From Microcoleus sp. CAWBG506 (GTDB taxonomy: Bacteria; Cyanobacteriota; Cyanobacteriia; Cyanobacteriales; Microcoleaceae), in contig JAHREW010000002.1 in assembly GCA_020883125.1 (NCBI GenBank), forward strand, positions 142,040 to 206,039: a DNA stretch of 64,000 bases, in the 5' to 3' direction. Shown here one piece after another: positions 17,730 through 26,603 of the stretch. Numbering within the stretch: the stretch's first letter is position 1; each line of letters begins with the position of its first letter. A program made the translations under genes and the position numbers. Below the pieces are notes generated by a model that made no database searches, was not told the DNA's origin, and was given only the letters and a program-made list of their open reading frames with translations.

Positions 17730-19673
17730 ATGACTTACCGCTCCAACAAACTACTTATATTTATAGTCATTTCTGCATTTTTATTATTAGGAATACCAGC
17801 CAAAGCAACTGCGAGTAAAATTGAAAATCCCCTCTCAAATCTTGATAATTTAGAACTCCCCAATCCCCAAAACTTACCCACACAAATCGATCGCCCTTCC
17901 CAACTCATATCAAATCCGGTAGCATCGGAATTAATATTACCGACAGTTAGGACACGGCAGTGCCGTGTCCCTACAATTAATCGCGGTAGGGACACGGCAG
18001 TGCCGTGTCCTCTATATCCTGATGGTGTTACCGGAATTGATATCAGCCAACTCCCCAACCCAATTCAACCCAGAGAACCCGAATTACCCGCTCCTGAGCC
18101 AGCACAACCCCCCCAACCGTCTCCCCTGCGACCGACCCAGCCAACACCCGCTGAGGGCGAATTTAGACCAGAGATTCCGGGCACAATTCGGGTCGATCGC
18201 TTTGAATTTGAGGGGAACACAGCTTTTAGCGATCGCGAATTAGCCGAAATCACCAAACCATTCCTGGGACGCGAAATCACCTTCGCCGAACTGATCGCAG
18301 TCGAAGCAGCCGTCACCCAAAAATACTTAGCAGCCGGATACATCAATTCCGGTGCCGTAATTCCCGCCAACCAAAGCTTTCCCAGACAAGGGGCGGTGGT
18401 TAAAATTCAGATTGTCGAAGGCGGATTAGAAGAAATTGTGATTACTGGAAACAAGCGCTTGAATGCAAGTTATGTGCGATCGCGCTTAGCCATTGCTACC
18501 AAAAAACCACTCAATCGCGATCGGCTGCTGGAAGCCCTACAAATATTGCAACTCGACCCCTTAATTGGCAATATCTCCGCCGAATTGCAAGCCGGAAGTC
18601 GCCCAGAAAGCAGTCGCTTAGAAGTCCGAGTCAAAGAAGCAGATAGCTTTACTGGCGAAGTTTTCACAGACAACAATCGATCGCCAAGCGTCGGCAGTTT
18701 TCGGCGCGGTGTGCGAATCAATCAAGCAAATTTGCTCGGTTTGGGCGATGGGTTGGAGGTATCCTACGCTAACACCGATGGTAGCAATGAATTCAACGGC
18801 AGCTATACAGTTCCAGTGAATCCCCGCAACGGCACAATTCGGTTGGCGGTGGGTGCTGCTAGCACGAATATTATTGAGGAACCCTTTGATACTGCTGGGA
18901 TTGAGGGAAAGTCGCGTACTTACGAATTAACTTACCGCCAACCAATTCTCGAAAAGCCTGATCGCAATTTGGCTGTGGGAGTAACATTATCGCGGCAAGA
19001 AAGCAATACATTCTTGCAGGGTGAAAGATTTCCGCTGTCGCAGGGTGCAAACGATCGCGGTGAAACCCGTGTTTCCGCTGTGCGCTTTTTTCAAGAATAT
19101 GTCCAGCGTAGTTCCAATCAAGTGTTCGCGGCGCGATCGCAGTTTTCCGTCGGTACTAATTTTTTGGGCGCTACTGTGAATAACAGCAGCCCAGACAGCC
19201 GCTTTCTGGCGTGGCGCGGACAAGCCCAATATGTGCGACTGCTAGCACCGGAAACCTTGCTGATTGTGCGTTCTGATATTCAATTAGCCGATCGCCCCTT
19301 GCTTTCTCTCGAACAAATCGGGATCGGTGGCGTGCAAAGTGTACGGGGATATCGCCAAGATTTGCTGTTGACTGATAGCGGTGCGATCGCAAGCGCGGAA
19401 GTGCGTATCCCGGTGTGGCGCGTGCCGCAAGTTAAAGGATTGTTGCAGGTGGCTCCATTTATCGATTTGGGTGTAGGCTGGAACCATTCGGGAGAAAAAG
19501 CTAATCCTGATTCTGACAAGCTTCTGGGTGCGGGTTTGGGGCTAATTTGGCAAATGGGCGATCGGTTTAATGCGCGTCTAGATTATGGTATTCCGTTGAT
19601 TAATGCGCGATCGGGCGATCGAACTTTCCAGGAAAAAGGCATCTATTTTAGAATCAATTATTTTGCTTTCTAG
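17730..19673 (+). CDS. TpsB two-partner secretion transporter (ShlB/FhaC/HecB type)
   Basis: Outer-membrane beta-barrel that exports haemagglutinin-like TpsA proteins. From the ATG at 17730 the protein has 647 residues. It begins with a signal peptide (LLIFIVISAFLLLGIPAKATA), then a Pro-rich linker, POTRA-type domains from about 151 to 300 (IRVDRFEFEGNTAFSDREL; VVKIQIVEGG) and a barrel to the C-terminus. The barrel contains the conserved VRGY motif (SVRGYRQDLL) near residue 537 and ends with aromatic Phe. The frame is open upstream to 17637, but that part is the 17584 repeat element, so the later ATG is preferred. Two copies of the ACGGCAGTGCCGT palindrome lie in frame at residues 74-94. Likely partners are encoded directly downstream. 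Confidence 0.9.
   Translation: MTYRSNKLLIFIVISAFLLLGIPAKATASKIENPLSNLDNLELPNPQNLPTQIDRPSQLISNPVASELILPTVRTRQCRVPTINRGRDTAVPCPLYPDGVTGIDISQLPNPIQPREPELPAPEPAQPPQPSPLRPTQPTPAEGEFRPEIPGTIRVDRFEFEGNTAFSDRELAEITKPFLGREITFAELIAVEAAVTQKYLAAGYINSGAVIPANQSFPRQGAVVKIQIVEGGLEEIVITGNKRLNASYVRSRLAIATKKPLNRDRLLEALQILQLDPLIGNISAELQAGSRPESSRLEVRVKEADSFTGEVFTDNNRSPSVGSFRRGVRINQANLLGLGDGLEVSYANTDGSNEFNGSYTVPVNPRNGTIRLAVGAASTNIIEEPFDTAGIEGKSRTYELTYRQPILEKPDRNLAVGVTLSRQESNTFLQGERFPLSQGANDRGETRVSAVRFFQEYVQRSSNQVFAARSQFSVGTNFLGATVNNSSPDSRFLAWRGQAQYVRLLAPETLLIVRSDIQLADRPLLSLEQIGIGGVQSVRGYRQDLLLTDSGAIASAEVRIPVWRVPQVKGLLQVAPFIDLGVGWNHSGEKANPDSDKLLGAGLGLIWQMGDRFNARLDYGIPLINARSGDRTFQEKGIYFRINYFAF
17950..18010. repeat. 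two palindromes in frame within tpsB
   Basis: GGACACGGCAGTGCCGTGTCC occurs at 17950-17970 and again at 17990-18010, exactly 40 bp apart, with CTACAATTAATCGCGGTA between. They belong to the family first seen at 2371. The frame stays open, giving arginine- and cysteine-containing peptides such as TRQCRVPT, between the signal peptide and the first POTRA domain. Confidence 0.9.
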
Positions 19674-19832
19674 TTATTAGACTGCGATCGTAATTTGCAT
19701 CTTTTTTTGATCGGTCAACAACCGCAGATGTCAGGCGGATGCACGCAGATGAACGCAGATAATTCAAGGATAATTTGCGAATGAATGCAATCTTATCTAA
19801 GATAATGTAGTTAACACAAGAGGGATTGTCTT

Positions 19833-20450
19833 ATGGTTCAGACAAAAACTAAATTAACATTTGCAGACTTTCTCCAACAATACCCAGATGGATCTGGCAT
19901 CTACGAACTTGTAAATGGCGAGATTGTCAAAGTGGAAGCAACTAGAGTTCATAAAAATGTGGCAAGATTTATAGTGCAATCTTTTCAGAGAGAAAGCGAG
20001 CGCTTGGGACTTGATTATATTGTTGACAAAGATATAGTTTTCAGAACAGTCAAAGCTTCTGGACAAGAACAAGGTAGAAATCCTGATGTTGGCGTGGTTA
20101 AGGCCTCAGTATGGAATAGCAATGTACGTGGCTACGGAGCTCTTACCGAACCTATCCAATTAGCAGTAGAAGTTACCTCGACTAACTGGGAAGACGACTA
20201 TGTTGATAAGCTAGATGAGTATCAACGGATCGGCATTCGTGAGTATTGGATTGTGGACTATTTGGCGATCGCTTCCAGGGCTTATTTAGCCAATCCCAAA
20301 GTTCCTACAGTTTTTGTTTACTCTTTGGAAAATGACCGCTATGTAGTTCAGAGTTTTAGAGATGATGAGCGGATTATTTCCCCCACTTTTCCAGAACTAG
20401 AAATCACTGTAGAGCAAATTGTACTCAGCAGCCAAGTTCAAACACTTTAG
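19833..20450 (+). CDS. Uma2 family (DUF820) nuclease-like protein
   Basis: A 205-residue PD-(D/E)XK-fold protein of the Uma2 family, which is greatly expanded in cyanobacteria and has no settled function. Seen are the family N-terminus LTFADFLQQYP, the strand YELVNGEIVKVEA, NPDVGVV near residue 88, and IQLAVEVTSTNWEDDYVDK near 108-126 with the Glu-Val-x-Ser catalytic-type strand. REYWIVD follows near 138. It stands between tpsB and the first tpsA gene, although Uma2 proteins have no known role in secretion. A second, diverged Uma2 gene is at 49684. Confidence 0.9.
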   Translation: MVQTKTKLTFADFLQQYPDGSGIYELVNGEIVKVEATRVHKNVARFIVQSFQRESERLGLDYIVDKDIVFRTVKASGQEQGRNPDVGVVKASVWNSNVRGYGALTEPIQLAVEVTSTNWEDDYVDKLDEYQRIGIREYWIVDYLAIASRAYLANPKVPTVFVYSLENDRYVVQSFRDDERIISPTFPELEITVEQIVLSSQVQTL

Positions 20451-20501
20451 ATAAATTAGATGAGCTTACACAGATAAAGTTTATTATTGACAGGATTTTT
20501 T

Positions 20502-23414
20502 ATGTCTCGCTTGCATTCCTCTCTGCTGTTTGCTTTCCTGTTGCTATTTCCAACTTCCAGCCTCGCCCAAATCATCCCCGACGGTAGCTTGGGCGCGGAA
20601 AGTTCGCGCATTATTCCCGATAATATCAACAATTTACCCTCAGAGAGAATTACTGGCGGCGCAACTCGCGGCTCAAATCTATTTCACAGTTTCCGCGAAT
20701 TCAACATCGGTGAAGGGCGTGGAGCTTATTTTGAAAATCCCAACGCAGTTTCTAACATTTTCACCCGCGTTACGGGCGGTAACTCGTCAAATATTTTAGG
20801 AACTCTGGGAGTTTTAGGGAATGCCAATTTATTTTTAATTAACCCGAAAGGGATTGTTTTCGGCCCGAATGCGCGGTTAGATTTGCGCGGTTCGTTTCTC
20901 GCTTCCTCTGCTGCGGGCGTTGTGTTTAATAACGGCTTTGAATTCAGCGCGGCTAATCCTAACGCAGTGCCTTTGTTAGCGATTAATATTCCTGTGGGTT
21001 TAAGGTTTCGAGACAATCCCGGTACAATTGTCAACGCTTCGAGAGTTACTCAAGTTATTGAAGGTACAACAGTTCCAGTGGGTTTAGCAGTTCCTCCCGG
21101 TCAAACCTTAGCACTCGTAGGAGGAGATTTAACGTTTAACAATGGTTTTGCCAGCGCTTTTAGTGGCAACATTCAATTAGGGAGCGTGGCGAGTCCGGGT
21201 TTAGTAAGCTTCAATATCACACCGATAGGATTAGGTCTAGATTATACAAATGTTGCTAATTTTGGCAAAATTGAATTATCAGGTTTATCGGCGGTGATAG
21301 GGAGCGGGCCTGGTGGCGGCGCGATCGCACTCCGGGGAGGAAATCTGATTTTGCGCGATCGAGCTTCCCTCGTATCCGATACATTAGGAAGTATCAACGG
21401 TCGCGATATTACAGTTGATGCAGCACAGTTAAGAATATTAGACCAAGCCTTTATTTCAACTGGTACTAGCGGGACGGGAGCCGGAGGAAATGTCAGTGTC
21501 CGCGCGACTGATGCTGTAGAAATTAAAGGAATTGGATTTGATAACTTTCGGCGCAATGTCCTCGATGCCGGCACAACTGGAACTTCTAGCTTTTTAACTC
21601 TGCAAAGCGGCATAGCTGTCGGGACAGTGGGCGCGGGTGCGGCGGGGAATATTACAGTTGATACCAAGCAATTAAGGCTCCGAGAAGGCGCGTTAATCAT
21701 CAACCCGAGTTACGGTGCAGGAGCTGGGGGGAACGTGGCAATTAAAGCTTCTGAATCAGTCGAAGTCAGCGAATCTGGGCTGTTCACCACGGCTATAAAT
21801 CAAGGTAGTGGAGGCAATTTAACAGTTGATACCGCAAAGCTAACTGTGCGTAATGGGTCAGTTTTATCAACCGCAACTGTGGGTGCAGGTGATGGCGGAA
21901 ACTTAACCGTGAGAGCTTCTGACTCGGTGGTACTCACAGAGTTCCGATTAGATAGTTCCTTTGGTACTGGTATTATCACTAACAGTATTGGCGGCACCGG
22001 AAACGCAGGAAATATAGAAATTAATACACGCTCTCTACTCGTAGAAGGGGGAACATCGATCAGTTCTACGAGCGGAGTTACATCAAGAAATGGTGTGATT
22101 CCTGCTGTCGGCAGGGGTGGAAACCTTACCATCAATGCTACCGACTCTGTGACACTAACTGGCAGCAGCCAAAGTGACAGCTTATCCGCTGCTCGTATTG
22201 CTCGCAGTCAATTAATTACCGGGACTGTTGCGGGCGGTAATTCTGGAGATTTGAGGATTAATACTAGGCGATTGACTGTTGAAGGTGCAGCGGCAATAGG
22301 AGCATCTACTCTAGGTGCGGGTAATGGCGGAAATATCATTATCAATGCTTCGGAGTCGGTAAAACTGATTGGAACCAAAGATAATTTGTCTGTTTCCGGT
22401 ATAGCAACCGCTTCTGGAGAGACTGTGTATCAGACTTTATTTCAGCTTGCTCCCCCCACCGGCGCGGCGGGAAATATCGACATTACTACCCCAAGCTTGA
22501 CTATCCGGGAGGGGGCCACGATCACTGTCGGGAGTTTGGGAACGGGACGCACTGGTAATATCAATATTGTTGCAAATTCGATCGACCTTGACAACAAAGC
22601 CAGCATTGACGGCACAACTGTATCGGGTACTGGGGCGAATATCAACCTACAAGCGCGAGACATTCAGTTGCGCCGAGGGAGCAGAATTACAACGGATGCG
22701 GGCGCTGCTGACGGTGGCAACATCAACATCAACAGCGACATTTTGGTTGCCTTACCCAAGGAAAATAGCGATATTACAGCAAATGCGCGATCGGCCGGGG
22801 GTGGTCGCGTTAATATCAATGTTCCTAATGTTTTCGGATTTACAGCCGTTAGCCGCGAACAACTTCAAGGCAGTTTGGGATTAACCGATGCTCAATTTGC
22901 ACAGTTACAAGTAAGTCCTACTTCCCTGGTTTCGACGAGTAATATTGCGGCTATTTCTCAAAGTGCCGGGCCGGCCTTGCAAGGGACGGTAACGTTTAGC
23001 GATTCTGGGGTAAATCCCGGTCAAGGATTAGTTGAACTACCGCAAAATGTTGTCGATCCTGCCACTTTAATTGCTAGAAATCCCTGCATCCAAGGGGGAC
23101 AGAGCGAATTTACTGTCACCGGTCGGGGGGGATTGCCAGCTAGTCCCAATGACACTCTGGGTACCGCAGAAACGCCGTTTCCGTGGGTGGAAGGTTCGGC
23201 AGCGGATTCTGTAACGGATGTAACGGATAGAGAAAAGAGGTTCGAGGGAGGAAGAGGTTCGAGGGAAGAAGCGGAAAAAAAAGATCGGGAAGTTGTTCCG
23301 GCGCGCGGTTGGGTGGTGAATGCTCGAGGAGAAGTTACGCTGGTGGCTTCGGAAGCTGGGGGTCAATTTCCAGGGCGCACGAGGCATCCTGTGTCGGTTT
23401 GTCAACCCCGATGA
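20502..23414 (+). CDS. TpsA exoprotein, filamentous haemagglutinin N-terminal domain (1)
   Basis: A 970-residue secreted beta-helix protein. The ATG at 20502 follows AGGATTTTTT; an upstream in-frame TTG at 20487 is less likely. A signal peptide (LLFAFLLLFPTSSLA) is followed by the TPS secretion domain. It includes IIPDGSLGAESSRI, FREFNIGEGRGAYF, TRVTGGNSSNILGTLG, and LFLINPKGIVFGPNA near residue 105. The rest is Gly/Asn/Ser-rich repeats of the type GAGGNVSVRATD--EI, each a beta-helix turn. The C-terminus has LQGTVTFSDSGVNPGQGLVE and ARNPCIQGG, shared with the next gene. It is probably exported by the TpsB encoded at 17730. Adhesion or biofilm roles are usual for the family. Confidence 0.9.
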   Translation: MSRLHSSLLFAFLLLFPTSSLAQIIPDGSLGAESSRIIPDNINNLPSERITGGATRGSNLFHSFREFNIGEGRGAYFENPNAVSNIFTRVTGGNSSNILGTLGVLGNANLFLINPKGIVFGPNARLDLRGSFLASSAAGVVFNNGFEFSAANPNAVPLLAINIPVGLRFRDNPGTIVNASRVTQVIEGTTVPVGLAVPPGQTLALVGGDLTFNNGFASAFSGNIQLGSVASPGLVSFNITPIGLGLDYTNVANFGKIELSGLSAVIGSGPGGGAIALRGGNLILRDRASLVSDTLGSINGRDITVDAAQLRILDQAFISTGTSGTGAGGNVSVRATDAVEIKGIGFDNFRRNVLDAGTTGTSSFLTLQSGIAVGTVGAGAAGNITVDTKQLRLREGALIINPSYGAGAGGNVAIKASESVEVSESGLFTTAINQGSGGNLTVDTAKLTVRNGSVLSTATVGAGDGGNLTVRASDSVVLTEFRLDSSFGTGIITNSIGGTGNAGNIEINTRSLLVEGGTSISSTSGVTSRNGVIPAVGRGGNLTINATDSVTLTGSSQSDSLSAARIARSQLITGTVAGGNSGDLRINTRRLTVEGAAAIGASTLGAGNGGNIIINASESVKLIGTKDNLSVSGIATASGETVYQTLFQLAPPTGAAGNIDITTPSLTIREGATITVGSLGTGRTGNINIVANSIDLDNKASIDGTTVSGTGANINLQARDIQLRRGSRITTDAGAADGGNININSDILVALPKENSDITANARSAGGGRVNINVPNVFGFTAVSREQLQGSLGLTDAQFAQLQVSPTSLVSTSNIAAISQSAGPALQGTVTFSDSGVNPGQGLVELPQNVVDPATLIARNPCIQGGQSEFTVTGRGGLPASPNDTLGTAETPFPWVEGSAADSVTDVTDREKRFEGGRGSREEAEKKDREVVPARGWVVNARGEVTLVASEAGGQFPGRTRHPVSVCQPR

Positions 23415-23472
23415 CCTGAAAATAGCCAATGCTTGAAAATTTGTCTAGTTGTCAGCTAACAAAAGGTTAATT

Positions 23473-26400
23473 ATGGTTTTCCAATATCTCAATTTCTGGC
23501 AATTCTCCAAAATCAACGAACTAAAAGAGCGAGAGAAATACTATATTTCACGATCGATTTACCTTTTATTTGCGAGTTGTTACTTGTGCCTTTTTCCCGT
23601 TCGTGCGATCGCCCAAATCGTCCCCGACGGTAGCTTGGGCGCGGAAAGTTCGCGCATTGTTCCCGATACAATCAATAACTTACCCTCAGATAAAATCACT
23701 GGCGGCGCAACTCGTGGAGCAAATCTCTTTCACAGTTTCGGCGAATTCAACATCGGTGAAGGACGTGGAGCCTATTTTGTCAATCCTAATGGCATTTCTA
23801 ACATTTTTACCCGCGTCACGGGCGGCAACTCCTCCAATATTTTAGGCACCTTAGGAGTCCAGGGAAACGCCAACTTATTTTTAATTAACCCAAAAGGAAT
23901 TGTATTCGGTCCTAACGCTCGGTTAGATTTACGGGGTTCATTTATCGGTTCAACTGCTGAAAGTATAGTATTTAATAACGGCTTTGAATTCAGCAGTACG
24001 AAACCGCAAACATCGCCACTATTAACAGTAAATATTCCCGTGGGTTTTAGATTTCGAGATAATCCCGGTACAATTGTCAATCGCTCAATCGCAACTGGAC
24101 AAATCAACCAGCCCAAACTTCCCCTAGAAACTCCAATCACCAATCAAGTCGGTTTAGCCGTAGACCCCGGTCAAACATTAGCCTTAATTGGAGGCAGTGT
24201 TCAACTTCCCAGTGGTAACTTAACAGCTAGTGGCGGACAAATCGTCCTCGGTAGTCTTGCTAGTTCGGGTTTAGTTAATTTCGCACAAACTCCGCTAGGT
24301 CTAACTTTTAACTATAATAATATTCAAAACTTTGGCAATATTGAACTCTCCGCAGGTAGCGTGATTAACACCAGCGGAGTCGGAGGTGGCAAAGTTGATA
24401 TCAGAGGTGGAAATGTCACCCTCAGCAATTCCCGAATTTATGGACTGACACTGGGAAATATTGATAGTAGAGGCATCGATATCAGTGCCCAAAATGTTCA
24501 AGTCAAGGATGGAACTCAAATTTCTACTCTAACTCTAGGAGGTGGTGCGGGGGGAAACATCAACATCCGTGCTACTGATTCAGTAGAAATGAGTGGACTT
24601 GGAGTAGAGGGTTATCAACAGGTTGTAATTAAATATTTAGTATCAGGAACCGTAGACCCATTTGACCCGCAATTTGTTTTGTTTAATGGTACTTCTGGCG
24701 CTGGATCTGGGGGAAGTATTACCATTGATACTGGAAGCCTGCTGATGCGTAATGGCGTAGTAGGTAGCGGCATTACCCTTGGTGCTGGAAGTGGCGGTAA
24801 TCTAAATATCCGTGCCAATACTTTTGAGATGGTGGGTTCTGGAGTTAACAACGCCACAGCTAAAGATAGTACCGGTGCAGGAGGAAGTATTAATCTTGAT
24901 GTTGAAAGGTTAATTATGCGTGATGGTTCTCTGCTGGGTAGCACGAGTTACAGCGATGGGCGATCGGGAAATATTAATGTGAAAGCTAGGGAATCTGTAG
25001 AATTGTCCAACTCTGGGCCGAGAACTGCTGTATCAACGGGAATCAGCACTTTGAGTATCGGTGCTAATGGAAATGCAGGAGATATTAATGTTGACACCAA
25101 GCGATTGAGTCTTTCTGATGGCTCGGCTTTTACCTTGGGAACAGGTGTATTAGTGGGCAGGTTTCTATTTTCCAGAAATGGCGGTCCCGCTGGAAATTTA
25201 AGAGTTAGGGCGAGTGAATCAGTGGAAATTTCAGGGATTTCTCAGCTTTTGACTAGCGGGAATCAAAATGCTAGTGCATTCACTTCCGCAACTTTGAGTT
25301 CGAGTCGGGGCGGGAATATCCGGGTTGATACGCCGAGGTTGACGGTGCGGGATGGGGGGATAATTTCTACGAGTTCTTTGGGTGTGGGAAATGTGGGTGA
25401 TATTACGATTAATGCCGATCGCATCGAAGTAGTTGGTAGTGGCAATAATGGTCTATTTATTAGTGAAATAGATGCTTCGGTGGGTAAAGTGTTTGGTAAT
25501 AATGCCGAGGCGACAGCAAATGCGGGTTCGGTGAATCTCAATACCCGTCAATTGAGTGTCCGGGATGGAGCGACGGTGACGGTGCAGGCTAAGGGAACGG
25601 GACGGGCTGGTAATATCAATGTGGTAGCAGATTCAATTTCTCTTGACAACAAAGGCCGCATTGATGGCACTACTGTCTCTGGTACGGGAGCGAATATTAA
25701 CCTACAAGCCCAAAGCATTCAGTTGCGACGCGGAAGCCGAATTACTACGGATGCGGGTACTTCCGAGGGCGGTAACATTAACCTCCGAGGCGACATTCTA
25801 GTGGCTCTCCCAGGAGAAAATAGCGATATCACGGCTAATGCTCGCACAGCTCAAGGTGGTCGTGTGAATGTCAACGTACCCACTGTCTTGGGATTTAGGG
25901 CTGTGGGCCGGGAAGAGGTTAGAAACAGTTTGGGGTTGACAGATGCTCAATTTGCACAGTTACAGGTAAGCCCTACTTCCTTGATTTCTACTAGCGACAT
26001 TGCGGCTATTTCCCAAACTGGAGGTCCGGCTTTGCAAGGGACTGTCACATTTAGTTCTTCTGGAGTGAATCCTGCTCAAGGGTTAGTGGAATTGCCGCAA
26101 AATATTACCAATCCGTCGCAGTTAATTGCTACTAATCCCTGTCTCCAAGGGGCGCAGAACGAGTTTATTGTGACTGGTAAAGGGGGTGTGCCACCTAGTC
26201 CTAATGATACTCTCAGCAGCGAATCAGTGCCGTTTGCATGGGTGGATTTTACTCAAGGAAGTAGAACTCCACCCAACTCCCATCAAGGGGGGAATGAAGT
26301 AGAAGGAAGTAGAACCTCCTCCAACTCCCATCAAGGGGGGAATGAAGTAGAAGAAAGTAGAACCTCCTCCAACTCTCCTCAAGGGGGGAATGAAGAAGGG

Positions 26401-26532
26401 AAGAAGAAAGAGGTTGTTCCGGCGCAAGGTTGGGTGATTAATTCTCAGGGGGATGTGATGCTTGTTGGGTACAATTCTGCAAATACCACTTCACGGAGTC
26501 TTCGGCAGAATCCTGTTTGTAGACCACGTTAA
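23473..26532 (+). CDS. TpsA exoprotein, filamentous haemagglutinin N-terminal domain (2)
   Basis: A 1019-residue paralogue of the preceding gene. The ATG at 23473 follows AAAAGG; an in-frame TTG at 23449 is an alternative. The N-terminal lead is long, with the hydrophobic segment IYLLFASCYLCLFPVRAIA at residues 30-48 as signal peptide. The TPS domain follows (QIVPDGSLGAESSRIV, NPKGIVFGPNARLDLRGSF), then glycine-rich beta-helix turns (GAGGNINIRATDSVEM and similar). The C-terminal conserved block LQGTVTFSSSGVNPAQGLVE is the same as in gene 1. Near the end, three 16-residue repeats (SRTSSNSHQGGNEVE) are encoded by 48-bp DNA repeats. The two genes are probably a tandem duplication served by one TpsB. 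Confidence 0.9.
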   Translation: MVFQYLNFWQFSKINELKEREKYYISRSIYLLFASCYLCLFPVRAIAQIVPDGSLGAESSRIVPDTINNLPSDKITGGATRGANLFHSFGEFNIGEGRGAYFVNPNGISNIFTRVTGGNSSNILGTLGVQGNANLFLINPKGIVFGPNARLDLRGSFIGSTAESIVFNNGFEFSSTKPQTSPLLTVNIPVGFRFRDNPGTIVNRSIATGQINQPKLPLETPITNQVGLAVDPGQTLALIGGSVQLPSGNLTASGGQIVLGSLASSGLVNFAQTPLGLTFNYNNIQNFGNIELSAGSVINTSGVGGGKVDIRGGNVTLSNSRIYGLTLGNIDSRGIDISAQNVQVKDGTQISTLTLGGGAGGNINIRATDSVEMSGLGVEGYQQVVIKYLVSGTVDPFDPQFVLFNGTSGAGSGGSITIDTGSLLMRNGVVGSGITLGAGSGGNLNIRANTFEMVGSGVNNATAKDSTGAGGSINLDVERLIMRDGSLLGSTSYSDGRSGNINVKARESVELSNSGPRTAVSTGISTLSIGANGNAGDINVDTKRLSLSDGSAFTLGTGVLVGRFLFSRNGGPAGNLRVRASESVEISGISQLLTSGNQNASAFTSATLSSSRGGNIRVDTPRLTVRDGGIISTSSLGVGNVGDITINADRIEVVGSGNNGLFISEIDASVGKVFGNNAEATANAGSVNLNTRQLSVRDGATVTVQAKGTGRAGNINVVADSISLDNKGRIDGTTVSGTGANINLQAQSIQLRRGSRITTDAGTSEGGNINLRGDILVALPGENSDITANARTAQGGRVNVNVPTVLGFRAVGREEVRNSLGLTDAQFAQLQVSPTSLISTSDIAAISQTGGPALQGTVTFSSSGVNPAQGLVELPQNITNPSQLIATNPCLQGAQNEFIVTGKGGVPPSPNDTLSSESVPFAWVDFTQGSRTPPNSHQGGNEVEGSRTSSNSHQGGNEVEESRTSSNSPQGGNEEGKKKEVVPAQGWVINSQGDVMLVGYNSANTTSRSLRQNPVCRPR
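26257..26398. repeat. 48-bp tandem repeat in tpsA 2
   Basis: Three units begin at 26257, 26305 and 26353, each with AACTCCCATCAAGGGGGGAA (third copy diverged) and GTAGAAG. 48 bp equals 16 codons. The CTCCCATCAAGGGGGG hairpin core resembles the G-rich repeats found in frame in rluA, ureC and valS. Confidence 0.88.
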
Positions 26533-26603
26533 AAGTATATTTTTTTCAACGGTAGATGCAGGTGAATTTAAGCAAATTAACAATTCATAATTAACAATTA
26601 CCT

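Noticed and set aside
21242-22135. Long minus-strand frames opposite the exoprotein genes
   Set aside because: Low-complexity Pro/Val/Ser sequence mirrors the Gly/Asn repeats of the plus-strand genes and has no domain features.
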